Assembly: GCA_964614585.1 (NCBI GenBank)
Contig: CAZTLW010000099.1
Span: 1-8,826, forward strand
From: JAHEFX01 sp964614585
Lineage (GTDB): Bacteria > Actinomycetota > Acidimicrobiia > Spongiisociales > JAENVV01
Length of the DNA: 8,826 nucleotides
Direction: 5' to 3'
Shown: piece by piece, positions 1 to 5,388 of the stretch
How the letters are laid out: each line of letters begins with the position of its first letter
Numbering within the stretch: the first letter of the stretch is position 1
Made by a program: the position numbers and the translations under genes
Notes under the pieces: generated by a model
What the model was told of the DNA's origin: nothing
Seen by the model: only the letters and a program-made list of their open reading frames with translations
The model's database searches: none

Positions 1-25
1 GAAATCAACGGATCGTGGCGGCTTG

Positions 26-209
26 TCGCCGCTCTCTGGCACCGCCCCCCTCCCACCGGCCTCCTCCGTCGGCCGGCGGGTCCCATCCCCCCGCCGGGGG
101 GATCTCCTGAGTAGCAAGCCCTTCGCCGCTCTCTGGCACCGCCCCCCTCCCACCGGCCTCCTCCCTCGGCCGGCGGGTCCCATCCCCCCGCCGGGGGGAT
201 CTCCTGAGT
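26..209. repeat. Tandem duplication, period 97 bp, two near-identical 87-bp copies
   Basis: Positions 26-112 and 123-209 match at 86 of 87 bases. The single difference is G68 versus C165. A unique 10-base spacer (113-122) separates the copies. Each copy begins TCGCCGCTCTCTGGCACC and ends GGATCTCCTGAGT. Each holds two consecutive potential stem-loops. In copy 1 these are 52-61 with 71-80 (one A/C mismatch, 9-nt loop) and 85-92 with 96-103 (perfect 8 bp, loop GCC). The one substitution falls in the loop of the first hairpin. An alternative stem, 73-80 with 90-97, would exclude both. The array lies 3' of the QEGLA gene that ends at 239. The repeat is plain in the sequence; its function is unknown. 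Duplicated transcription terminators or an intergenic repeat family are the simplest readings. Confidence 0.93.
182..200 (-). terminator. Possible terminator hairpin(s) downstream of the QEGLA gene
   Basis: In copy 2 of the repeat, six C's (184-189), GCC and six G's (193-198), flanked by AT on each side, form a perfect 8-bp stem with a 3-nt loop. It lies about 40 bases past the stop codon of the minus-strand gene ending at 239. The same hairpin recurs 97 bp further on, at 85-103. No T tract follows on either strand, so this would not be a textbook intrinsic terminator. U-tract-less hairpins are common in high-GC actinobacteria. The role is inferred. Confidence 0.4.
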
Positions 210-238
210 GACGGGATCTTCCTCGTCGGAACCGGCCC

Positions 239-1528
239 TCAAAGGTGGGCCGCCATGGCGGCGTCCTCCAGCTCGAGGAACCGGGGCAACTCCACCACAT
301 CCATCTGGACCCGCCCCGAGACGAGCGAGTACGCCAGGTAGGCACTCAGTCGGCGGAGTCCGACTGCCCAGTCGGGCAGGTACCTGGCGGGCCGGAGCGT
401 CCCGTCGGAGAACATGGGCTCGAGCTCGAGCACGTCGCCGAGGGTCATGCGCCCGCCGAACAGGATGGGGACCAGCTCCGCCCGGCCGTCGGCGATGGCC
501 TTGCGAAGGAAGGTCTGCACCAGTAGCAGGCCCTCGAGATAGGCCCCGTCCTTGGTGAAGGCGATCCCGCCACGGACGTCACCACCGCGGAACACCCGCT
601 GGGCCGAGTTGTAGGCGTCTGCCTCGGTCTGGCCGCCCTCGAGGTACATCCGGAAGACCTCGACGAAGTCGGCCCCCTCGAGGGCAGCCCGTACCGCCTG
701 GGCCCGCAGGGCGACCCGCCGCAGTCGGACGAGGTCGATCGAGTAGGTAATCAGCTCCGAGAAGACGGCGAGGCCCTCCTGGGTCTTCGTCGTCCGCGGC
801 GAGCCGAGCCCGAGCACCCGCAGCGGTTGGTGCCTGCCGTTGAGCGAGGTCGCCGTGTGGATGAAGGCCTCGTGATTGAGCAACTGGGCCAGGTCGAGAT
901 CCGAGAACATCGCCCCGGCCTGCACCTTCACGCGTTTGCTCCCTGCGGCGGCCTTGGCCGACATCGCCGGGTCGACGACGACCTCCACCGGGTCCCGGTC
1001 GAAGAAGGCCCCGAGGGCCTCCCGGAGCCGCTCGGCGAACGCCTCGGCCGGGATGTCGGGGACGGTCCGCAGGACGGCGTCCGAGCGGAGCAGGTCGTCG
1101 GTGACGTCGAGGATCGACGCAGCCCCGTCCATCGCCGACATGTTCTGGCGCTCGTAGACGTGGTCGGGTCGTCCGTAGAGGGCGACCGAGTGCTCGGTGA
1201 ACGCCGGGGTCCCGATCGCTCCCAACATCCGGGCGGCGGTCGCGTAACTCCAGGCCGTCTTGAAGAGCAGGTCGCCGAGCGGGTGGTCTCGGTCACAGCG
1301 GGCCATGAGGGTGGTGAGGGCCTCGATCTCCGCCGAGTGGTCGACCGGCGGGAGCTCGACCTCGGGCAGCTCCGGCCGCCCCGCTCGCCAGGCCTCGAGA
1401 AATCGGGCCTGTCGGTCCTTCGGCCAGGTCAGATTCGAGAGGACTCGGATCGAACGGGAGAGGTCGGCGAGTTCGTCGTCGATGGCCCGGAACCGATCGA
1501 GATCGGTGGTCGGCAGTACGGTCGACAT
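239..1528 (-). CDS. QEGLA-motif protein, DUF1704/TIGR02421 putative zinc carboxypeptidase
   Basis: This 429-residue protein carries the hallmarks of the family annotated as 'flavohemoglobin expression-modulating QEGLA motif protein' (TIGR02421, DUF1704). It has an HExxH-like H219-E220-AFI-H224 motif and the QEGLA signature at 250-254, whose E251 is a likely further metal ligand. Conserved RVFRGGD (311-317) and F-T-K-D-x-x-Y-L-E-G (324-333) blocks follow. Eukaryotic relatives with this fold are the MATCAP tubulin tyrosine carboxypeptidases, so a metallopeptidase function is plausible, but no bacterial substrate is known to me. No signal peptide or membrane segment is visible, so it should be cytoplasmic. 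The ATG is preceded by GGAGG about 7 bases upstream, which fixes the start. It follows Ku by 81 bp on the same strand and may be the last gene of that operon. The flavohemoglobin label is historical and should not be taken as function. Confidence 0.9.
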   Translation of the reverse strand: MSTVLPTTDLDRFRAIDDELADLSRSIRVLSNLTWPKDRQARFLEAWRAGRPELPEVELPPVDHSAEIEALTTLMARCDRDHPLGDLLFKTAWSYATAARMLGAIGTPAFTEHSVALYGRPDHVYERQNMSAMDGAASILDVTDDLLRSDAVLRTVPDIPAEAFAERLREALGAFFDRDPVEVVVDPAMSAKAAAGSKRVKVQAGAMFSDLDLAQLLNHEAFIHTATSLNGRHQPLRVLGLGSPRTTKTQEGLAVFSELITYSIDLVRLRRVALRAQAVRAALEGADFVEVFRMYLEGGQTEADAYNSAQRVFRGGDVRGGIAFTKDGAYLEGLLLVQTFLRKAIADGRAELVPILFGGRMTLGDVLELEPMFSDGTLRPARYLPDWAVGLRRLSAYLAYSLVSGRVQMDVVELPRFLELEDAAMAAHL

Positions 1529-1550
1529 GGGCGCCCTCCGGGCCGGCAGG

Positions 1551-1565
1551 CGGGGCGACGCCCCG
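1551..1565 (-). terminator. Small stem-loop between ku and the QEGLA gene
   Basis: CGGGGC (1551-1556) and GCCCCG (1560-1565) form a perfect 6-bp stem with a 3-nt loop. It lies between the ku stop (1610) and the QEGLA gene start (1528). A second short stem, CCCTC/GAGGG, lies just after the ku stop at about 1596-1608. Neither has a T run. They could attenuate read-through or simply be GC-rich chance pairs. Confidence 0.25.
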
Positions 1566-1609
1566 ACGGTGCACCAGTATCGCGCCGCCCCTGCCCCTCC
1601 GGGAGGGCC

Positions 1610-2398
1610 CTAGGACGCTTCCCGGGCCGCCTTGGTGGCCTCGACGCTCGCCCTGAGGGCCTCGAGCAGGTCGACGACCTTGGTGGGCTCCGGCGACTCG
1701 GGGGCCACGATCTCCTCGCCCTCGACCTTCTTGTGGGCCATCTCCTCGATTCGCTCCCGGGTGGCGTCCTGCCACTCCTCGGGCTCGAACGGCCGGGTGA
1801 GGTTCTCGATCAGCATCTCGGCCACGGCCACCTCCTCGGGCCGGAGCTCGACCTCCTCCTCCAGGATCTCGAAGTCGGCGTCGCGTACCTCGTCGGGCCA
1901 GTACATCGTCTCGAGGGCGAGCACGCCGTCGATCACGCGCAGTGTCGCCATCTGCTCCTTGGACCGGATCGAGACCCGGCACAGGGCCACCTTGCCGCCC
2001 TCCTCCAGCGCCTGCATGAGGATCCGATACGCCTTGAGACCGGTCTTCTCGGGAGCGAGGTAGTAGGTCGACTTGTAGAGGATCGGGTCGATCTCGGCGT
2101 CGGTGACGAACTGGACGACGTCCACCAGCTTCGAGCCGTTGGCCGACACCGCTGCCTCGATCTCCTCGTCGGTGAAGACGACGTAGCGGCCCTTGTCGAC
2201 CTCGTAGCCCTTGACGATGTCCTCCCAGGCCACCTCCTCCCCGTCGCCCTCGGCCACCCGCTTGTACCGGATGGGACTGCCATCGGAGGCCCGCAGCTGC
2301 TTGAACCGCGGCGTCTTGTTCTCGGTGGCGCTGTACAGACCGACCGGGATCGTCACGAGCCCGAAGCTGATCGCGCCCTTCCAGATGGACCGGGGCAT
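1610..2398 (-). CDS. ku: Bacterial Ku, non-homologous end-joining DNA-end-binding protein
   Basis: The 262-residue product is a full-length bacterial Ku. In the family it forms a ring-shaped homodimer that threads onto double-strand break ends and recruits LigD-type ligase. The start MPRSIWKGAISFGLVTIPVG is the classic Ku N-terminus. YYLAPEK sits at 112-118, and the conserved F-x-P-E-x-W-x-D-x-x-R-E-R block spans about 204-216. The C-terminal LLEALRASVEATK ligase-recruitment-type segment is at 244-256. The protein ends there, without the lysine-rich tail seen in some actinobacterial Kus. It lies 43 bp downstream of a LigD-type ligase on the same strand, which supports the assignment. There is no Shine-Dalgarno before the ATG; a TACCCT box ends 7 nt upstream, as in leaderless transcripts. 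Confidence 0.97.
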   Translation of the reverse strand: MPRSIWKGAISFGLVTIPVGLYSATENKTPRFKQLRASDGSPIRYKRVAEGDGEEVAWEDIVKGYEVDKGRYVVFTDEEIEAAVSANGSKLVDVVQFVTDAEIDPILYKSTYYLAPEKTGLKAYRILMQALEEGGKVALCRVSIRSKEQMATLRVIDGVLALETMYWPDEVRDADFEILEEEVELRPEEVAVAEMLIENLTRPFEPEEWQDATRERIEEMAHKKVEGEEIVAPESPEPTKVVDLLEALRASVEATKAAREAS

Positions 2399-2405
2399 GG
2401 ACGAC

Positions 2406-2411
2406 AGGGTA
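2406..2411 (-). promoter_or_regulatory. Possible leaderless -10 box for ku (TACCCT)
   Basis: On the minus strand TACCCT fits the actinobacterial TANNNT -10 pattern and is followed by 7 bases and then the ku ATG. Transcription would therefore begin at or next to the start codon. The lack of a ribosome binding site in front of ku agrees with this. No good -35 is seen at 17-18 bp. ku may also be read through from the ligase gene. Confidence 0.35.
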
Positions 2412-2441
2412 GGGGCTGGCGGGGGCCGCCGACAGGGCGGA

Positions 2442-3383
2442 TCAGGTCCCGGGGCCCTCGGACTCCCACGTCACGTCGGCCGGGTCGTCGGCACCGAAGC
2501 CCTTGAAGGAGGGTTGCCGCAGCCGGCCGTCATCCGTCCACTCCCGGTACTCGACGTGGGCGACGAGACGGGGATCGACCCAGACCGCCCCGGACAACTC
2601 CGACGCCACCGCCTCGAAGGGTGGGCGCTCCACCACCATCTCGTCCAGCGCCGCCCGGATCGCCCGCAGCGACGCCTCGTCGAACCCCGTGCCGACCTGC
2701 CCGATCCATCGCAGGCCTCCCTCGTCGCCGACGGCGAGGACGAGCGAGCCGACCGTGCTCGCCCGTCCGCCCTCCCCCGGCAGGTAGCCGACGACGATGC
2801 CCCGGGCGGTGCGGCGTCGGACGACCTTCCGCCAGGCGGGCGATCGCTGCCCGGGGTGGTAGACGGCATCCAGACGTTTGGCGACCATCCCCTCGAGATC
2901 GCGAGCGACGACCTCCTCCCACAGGGCCTCCCCGGCACCTGCCACCCCCACGGTTCGGTGCCAGGGGGGTCGCAGCTCGAGGCCGTCGAGCACCGCCAGG
3001 CGTTCCCGGAGCGGCTCGGGGCGGAGGTCGCGTTCGTCGATGCCGAGGCAGTCGAAGACGAAGACGACGAGTTCACCTCGGTCGCCGCCACCGGGGAGGA
3101 AGCCGGTGCGCCGCTGCAGTGCCTGGAACGACGGCCGGCCCTCGGCGTCGAGTGCCACCACCTCGCCGTCGAGGACGACGGGCCGGTCGGTGGGCGGCGG
3201 GAGCACCCCAAACCACCGGGTCAGGTCCTGACCGGTGCGGGACCGGAGCTCCAGGTGCTCGCCGTCCCAGCGGGCGACGCAGCGGTAGCCATCCCATTTC
3301 GGCTCGAACCACCAGCCATCGCCCGAGAACGGCCGCTCCCAGCGGGTGGCGAGCATCGGCGCCGAGGGCGCGGGCAGCGCCAT
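2442..3383 (-). CDS. Stand-alone LigD-type ATP-dependent DNA ligase
   Basis: The 313-residue protein matches the ligase domain of LigD. Adenylation motif I is K29-W-D-G-Y-R inside FEPKWDGYR, with K29 the predicted AMP-accepting lysine. Motif Ia is SRTGQDL (48-54), DGE is at 72-74, motif III FVFDCL at 108-113 and motif IV EGMVAK at 164-169. The C-terminal OB-fold ends in the typical V-x-V-x-x-E-Y-x-E-W-T-x-D-G-R-L-R-x-P-S-F-K-G segment. Motif V reads W184-R-K-V-V, where most relatives have lysine at the last position. The polymerase and 3'-phosphoesterase domains of multidomain LigD are absent, as in LigC or split LigD proteins. It should seal double-strand breaks held by Ku, encoded next door. 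The start codon lies 1 nt after the yqeY stop with no strong Shine-Dalgarno, so translational coupling is likely. M10 is an alternative start. Confidence 0.93.
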   Translation of the reverse strand: MALPAPSAPMLATRWERPFSGDGWWFEPKWDGYRCVARWDGEHLELRSRTGQDLTRWFGVLPPPTDRPVVLDGEVVALDAEGRPSFQALQRRTGFLPGGGDRGELVVFVFDCLGIDERDLRPEPLRERLAVLDGLELRPPWHRTVGVAGAGEALWEEVVARDLEGMVAKRLDAVYHPGQRSPAWRKVVRRRTARGIVVGYLPGEGGRASTVGSLVLAVGDEGGLRWIGQVGTGFDEASLRAIRAALDEMVVERPPFEAVASELSGAVWVDPRLVAHVEYREWTDDGRLRQPSFKGFGADDPADVTWESEGPGT

Positions 3384-3384
3384 G

Positions 3385-3846
3385 TCAGTCGGCGCCCAGC
3401 GCCTCCCGGACGAGCCGGTTGGCGAGCGCCCCGTCGACCTCGTCGCGGTGCTCCTTCATGAGCGCGCCGGTGACCCGGCCCGCCGCCTTCGGGTCGCCGG
3501 CGACGCCGAGGTCGGCGATGACCTGCTCGACGAGCGCCCTGGTCTCGGCCTCGTCAAGCTTCGAGGGCAGCCAGCGGGACAGGTACTCCACCTCGAACGC
3601 CAGCTGGACGGCCATCTTGGCCCCGCGCTCGCCCAGCTCCTCGTACTCGCGGCGGGCCTTGTCCATCTTCTTGACATAGGAGCCGATGACGTCGACGTAG
3701 AACGCGTCCGAGTCGTCCCCGTCCCACCCGGGTTCGGCCTTCCGGAGCGACACCTCGGCGTTGACCTGCCGGATCACGTCGCGGCGGGCGGTGTCACCCG
3801 ACTTCATGGCGTCCTTGAACTCGGCGGCCAGCTCGTCCTTGATCAC
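3385..3846 (-). CDS. GatB/YqeY domain-containing protein
   Basis: The start is the GTG at 3846, giving 153 residues, the usual length of YqeY-family proteins. The longer upstream frame only shadows the GDPD gene. A GGAGGT sits 8 bases before this GTG. The product begins V/M-I-K-D-E-L-A-A-E-F-K-D-A-M-K. It has the helical pattern of the family, including the AFEVEYLSRWLP segment (the family's E-x-x-x-x-x-x-x-L-P region) and a D-P-K-A-A-G-R-V-T-G-A-L-M-K C-terminal block. YqeY resembles the tail domain of GatB of the tRNA amidotransferase; its own cellular role is not settled. It overlaps the GDPD stop by 4 nt (GTGA) and is followed after 1 nt by the ligase gene, so all three are very likely on one mRNA. 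Confidence 0.9.
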   Translation of the reverse strand: MIKDELAAEFKDAMKSGDTARRDVIRQVNAEVSLRKAEPGWDGDDSDAFYVDVIGSYVKKMDKARREYEELGERGAKMAVQLAFEVEYLSRWLPSKLDEAETRALVEQVIADLGVAGDPKAAGRVTGALMKEHRDEVDGALANRLVREALGAD

Positions 3847-4532
3847 GGGTGCACCTCCGGTCGGATGAGGTCGGGTCGGTCGGTGATGATCGCCTCGACA
3901 CCGTAGTCGGCCAGTCGTCGCGCCTCCCCCGGGTCGTTGACCGTCCAGACGGCCACCCCGACCCCGGCCGAGGCCGCCGCCACCACCAGCGCCTCGGTGG
4001 CCAGTGACCGGTGGACGGCGACCTGTCGGTGGCCACCGACGCGGGCCGCGTCCACCGCCGCGGCGGCGTCCCAGCCCTCGTCCACGAGCAGCCCGGTCGC
4101 CAGCGTCGGGTCGAGCGCCCGGGCTGCCGCGCAGAGATCCCATCGAAAGCTCGTGAGCCAGTCGCCCGGGCGGGCGAGGCCGACGACTGCCTCCAGCAGG
4201 TCGGGGTCGGCGACGTCGGGCTTGACCTCGAGGTCGATCGGCAGGTCGCCGGCGGCGGCGAGGGCGTCGACGAGCATCGGCACCCCCACGCCGTGCCCGA
4301 GATCGAGCAGCGCCAGTTCCCCGGCGGGGGTCTCGGCGACCACCTGTCCGCCGACGACGGGATCGTGGGACAGGACGGGCACGCCGTCGCCGGCTGCCCG
4401 GACGTCGATCTCGGCGAAGTCGGCGACCCGGCGGGCTGCGACGATGGCCGGTACGGTGTTCTCGGTGGCGGCGACGGTGAAGCCGCGATGGGCGCCGATG
4501 CGGGTGACCATGTCGGATTGGCTAGCAGACAC
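3843..4532 (-). CDS. Glycerophosphodiester phosphodiesterase (GDPD family)
   Basis: The 229-residue product shows the GDPD TIM-barrel signature. G13-A-H15-R16-G and T-E24-N25-T lie at the N-terminus, followed by E41-I-D43-V-R, then P-V-L-S-H56-D57 and the E102-V-K104 strand. The VWTVND and IITDRPD motifs close the barrel. H15 and H56 are the expected acid/base residues, and E41, D43 and E102 the metal ligands. Family members hydrolyse deacylated phospholipids such as glycerophosphocholine to glycerol-3-phosphate and an alcohol. No signal peptide is visible, so it is probably cytoplasmic (UgpQ-like). The start at 4532 is a GTG with only a weak purine-rich leader; the ATG at 4511 is possible and keeps every motif. 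It opens the run leading to yqeY, ligase and ku, and diverges from whiB1. Why it shares an operon with repair genes is unclear. Confidence 0.92.
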   Translation of the reverse strand: MSASQSDMVTRIGAHRGFTVAATENTVPAIVAARRVADFAEIDVRAAGDGVPVLSHDPVVGGQVVAETPAGELALLDLGHGVGVPMLVDALAAAGDLPIDLEVKPDVADPDLLEAVVGLARPGDWLTSFRWDLCAAARALDPTLATGLLVDEGWDAAAAVDAARVGGHRQVAVHRSLATEALVVAAASAGVGVAVWTVNDPGEARRLADYGVEAIITDRPDLIRPEVHP

Positions 4533-4554
4533 CTGCCGATTTCCGAAAAAACCG

Positions 4555-4583
4555 TTGCGAATGGCCGATTCCGTGCTTAGGCT
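4555..4583 (+). promoter_or_regulatory. Predicted sigma70-type promoter of whiB1
   Basis: TTGCGA (4555-4560) and TAGGCT (4578-4583) are separated by exactly 17 bp. Both are close to the TTGACA/TATAAT consensus. Transcription would start near 4590, giving a leader of about 64 nt with a 5-bp GGCGC/GCGCC hairpin at 4615-4627. This is the best promoter match noticed in the window. Confidence 0.55.
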
Positions 4584-4584
4584 T

Positions 4585-4600
4585 TGTGACGCACTTCACG
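4585..4600. promoter_or_regulatory. CRP/FNR-family operator (TGTGA-N6-TCACG)
   Basis: TGTGACGCACTTCACG matches the CRP pattern TGTGA-N6-TCACA at 9 of 10 defined bases. It lies in the divergent gap: its centre (4592.5) is 61.5 bp from the whiB1 start and 60.5 bp from the GDPD start. It sits right after the predicted whiB1 -10 box, over the expected transcription start, so binding there would repress that promoter unless another promoter is used. Regulation of whiB1 by the cAMP receptor protein Rv3676 is established in Mycobacterium tuberculosis, which makes this match more credible than an isolated one. Confidence 0.55.
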
Positions 4601-4643
4601 AACTCTCCGCCGTAGGCGCGTGGCGCCGGGCGGATGAAGACCC

Positions 4644-4648
4644 AGGAG
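4644..4648 (+). promoter_or_regulatory. Ribosome binding site deciding the whiB1 GTG start
   Basis: AGGAG lies 5 bases before the GTG at 4654. The open frame extends far upstream but only as a shadow of the GDPD gene. This site, together with the onset of WhiB homology, fixes the start. Confidence 0.8.
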
Positions 4649-4653
4649 AATCC

Positions 4654-4947
4654 GTGCTCACCATTCCCTCCCCCGATACGGTCATCGCGGCCGATTGGCG
4701 CGAACTCGCGCTCTGTAGGGACTCCGAACCGTCCCTCTTCTTCCCGGTCGGCTCCACCGGCCCGGCCATGGAGCAGATCGCCGAGGCCAAGACCATCTGC
4801 GCCGAGTGCCCCGTCCAGGAAAGCTGCCTGCAGTACGCCCTCACCACCAACCAGGAGGCGGGTGTCTGGGGCGGCTACGCCGAGGACGAGCGGCGCCGGC
4901 TGCGCAAGCGCTGGCTGGCCGAGCGGCGCCGCCGCCAGACCGCCTAG
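4654..4947 (+). CDS. whiB1: WhiB-family iron-sulfur transcriptional regulator, WhiB1/WblE type
   Basis: The 97-residue protein has the four cluster-binding cysteines C21, C49, C52 and C58 in the WhiB arrangement C-x27-C-x2-C-x5-C. It then has the GVWGG turn (70-74) and a basic C-terminus rich in arginine (80-94) that would contact DNA. The stretch from D14-W to EAK (DWRELALCRDSEPSLFFPVG and G-P-A-x-x-Q-I-x-E-A-K) closely resembles M. tuberculosis WhiB1 and Streptomyces WblE, so I assign that subgroup rather than WhiB2 or WhiB7. The [4Fe-4S] cluster in this subgroup reacts with nitric oxide and the protein partners the principal sigma factor; WhiB1 is essential in M. tuberculosis. The GTG start is set by AGGAG 5 bases upstream. 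It is the only plus-strand gene here, with its own promoter and a CRP-like site upstream and a strong hairpin downstream. Confidence 0.95.
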   Translation: MLTIPSPDTVIAADWRELALCRDSEPSLFFPVGSTGPAMEQIAEAKTICAECPVQESCLQYALTTNQEAGVWGGYAEDERRRLRKRWLAERRRRQTA

Positions 4948-4960
4948 GACATTCCCGAAC

Positions 4961-4996
4961 GCGACGAGCCCCCGGCAGACGCCGGGGGCTCGTCGC
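4961..4996 (+). terminator. Perfect 16-bp stem-loop after whiB1
   Basis: GCGACGAGCCCCCGGC (4961-4976) and its exact reverse complement (4981-4996) flank a 4-nt loop AGAC. It starts 13 bases after the whiB1 stop. No T run follows. This is the strongest hairpin in the window and is very probably the whiB1 terminator; being symmetric, it could also stop transcripts arriving from the convergent DUF3107 side. Confidence 0.8.
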
Positions 4997-5040
4997 GTGT
5001 CGACAGGGCGGGCCCTGCTCCGAGCAACCGGCCCCGCGAT

Positions 5041-5091
5041 CGTTCTCGTGTCGCCCAGCCCTCACATACGGGGGCCAGCGACACAAGAACG
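5041..5091 (-). terminator. Long imperfect stem-loop between convergent whiB1 and DUF3107 genes
   Basis: CGTTCTCGTGTCGC (5041-5054) and GCGACACAAGAACG (5078-5091) pair at 13 of 14 positions, the exception being a C/A on one strand that becomes a G-T wobble on the other. The 23-nt loop can pair further internally (GCCC with GGGGC). It lies about 33 bases past the DUF3107 stop on the minus strand and is a candidate terminator for that transcript. Apart from these hairpins, nothing gene-like is seen in 4997-5123. Confidence 0.5.
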
Positions 5092-5123
5092 TCGGTTGGG
5101 CGTGGGCGCCTCCCGGCCTCCGG

Positions 5124-5345
5124 CTACCGGAAGCCCGGCGCCATCTTGTGCTCGGGCGTCACGTCGATGTAGCCGATGCGGTCGACGGGGATCCCGACCA
5201 GGTGCTCGGCGACGTCGGTCACCCACAGGACCGGCACGTCGTCGTCGGCCATCGCCTCGGCGACACGATCCTTGAACTCCTCGACGTCCTCGATGTCGAG
5301 CTCGATCTCCCGAGCGGTGTCGGCGATCCCGATCCGTACCTGCAT
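5124..5345 (-). CDS. DUF3107 family protein
   Basis: The 73-residue protein starts MQVRIGIADTAREIELDIE. It has the conserved DUF3107 pattern: a short strand, an acidic helix (E-E-F-K-D-R-V-A-E-A-M), then V-P-V-L-W-V-T-D and I-P-V-D-R-I-G-Y-I-D-V near the C-terminus. DUF3107 proteins are small, soluble and found mainly in actinobacteria; I know of no established function. GGAGG lies 5-6 bases before the ATG, which is clear support for the start. It lies downstream of prs with a 71-bp gap that holds a TATACG candidate -10 (5372-5377) and the nested palindrome, so it may have its own promoter. It converges on whiB1. Confidence 0.88.
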   Translation of the reverse strand: MQVRIGIADTAREIELDIEDVEEFKDRVAEAMADDDVPVLWVTDVAEHLVGIPVDRIGYIDVTPEHKMAPGFR

Positions 5346-5371
5346 GTGGCCTCCAAGTCTTCGGGTGGGAG

Positions 5372-5377
5372 CGTATA
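5372..5377 (-). promoter_or_regulatory. Candidate -10 box upstream of DUF3107 (TATACG)
   Basis: TATACG on the minus strand lies 26 bases before the DUF3107 start codon. It is AT-rich against a very GC-rich background. The matching -35 position would fall inside the palindrome at about 5395-5400 (TCAGTA), a poor -35, as expected for a regulated promoter. The assignment is tentative. Confidence 0.35.
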
Positions 5378-5388
5378 GGGGTCTCGGT

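Larger units (their letters stand above)
1..238. other. Gene-free region at left edge
   Basis: No convincing coding sequence lies here. The only open frame (plus strand, about 62 codons) runs straight through both repeat copies, is proline- and arginine-rich and has no ribosome binding site. The stretch holds the tandem hairpin repeat, and 1-25 is unique sequence unrelated to the repeat. What lies beyond the left edge cannot be seen, so the repeats may separate two convergent genes or belong to a longer intergenic region. Confidence 0.7.

Noticed and set aside
26..209. Tandem repeat as a CRISPR array
   Set aside because: There are only two copies, the unit is 87 bp, the spacer is 10 bp, and there are no cas genes nearby.
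23..211. 62-codon open frame across the tandem repeat
   Set aside because: It owes its length to the repeat's GC richness. It has no ribosome binding site, and the repeat period (97) is not a multiple of three, so the two copies are read in different frames.
827..2506. 559-codon open frame on the plus strand
   Set aside because: It lies antisense to the QEGLA and ku genes, both of which have clear family motifs. Its translation is low-complexity (G, R, L, D-rich), as expected from the opposite strand of GC-rich codons.
3847..4143. Longer N-terminal extension of the YqeY-like protein
   Set aside because: The extra residues are R/G-rich and antiphase to the GDPD gene. The GTG at 3846 has a GGAGGT ribosome binding site and gives the normal family length.
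4546..4551. A6 tract (T6 on the minus strand) as an intrinsic terminator
   Set aside because: No stem-loop precedes it on the minus strand and it lies upstream of the GDPD start. It is more likely part of an AT-rich promoter region.
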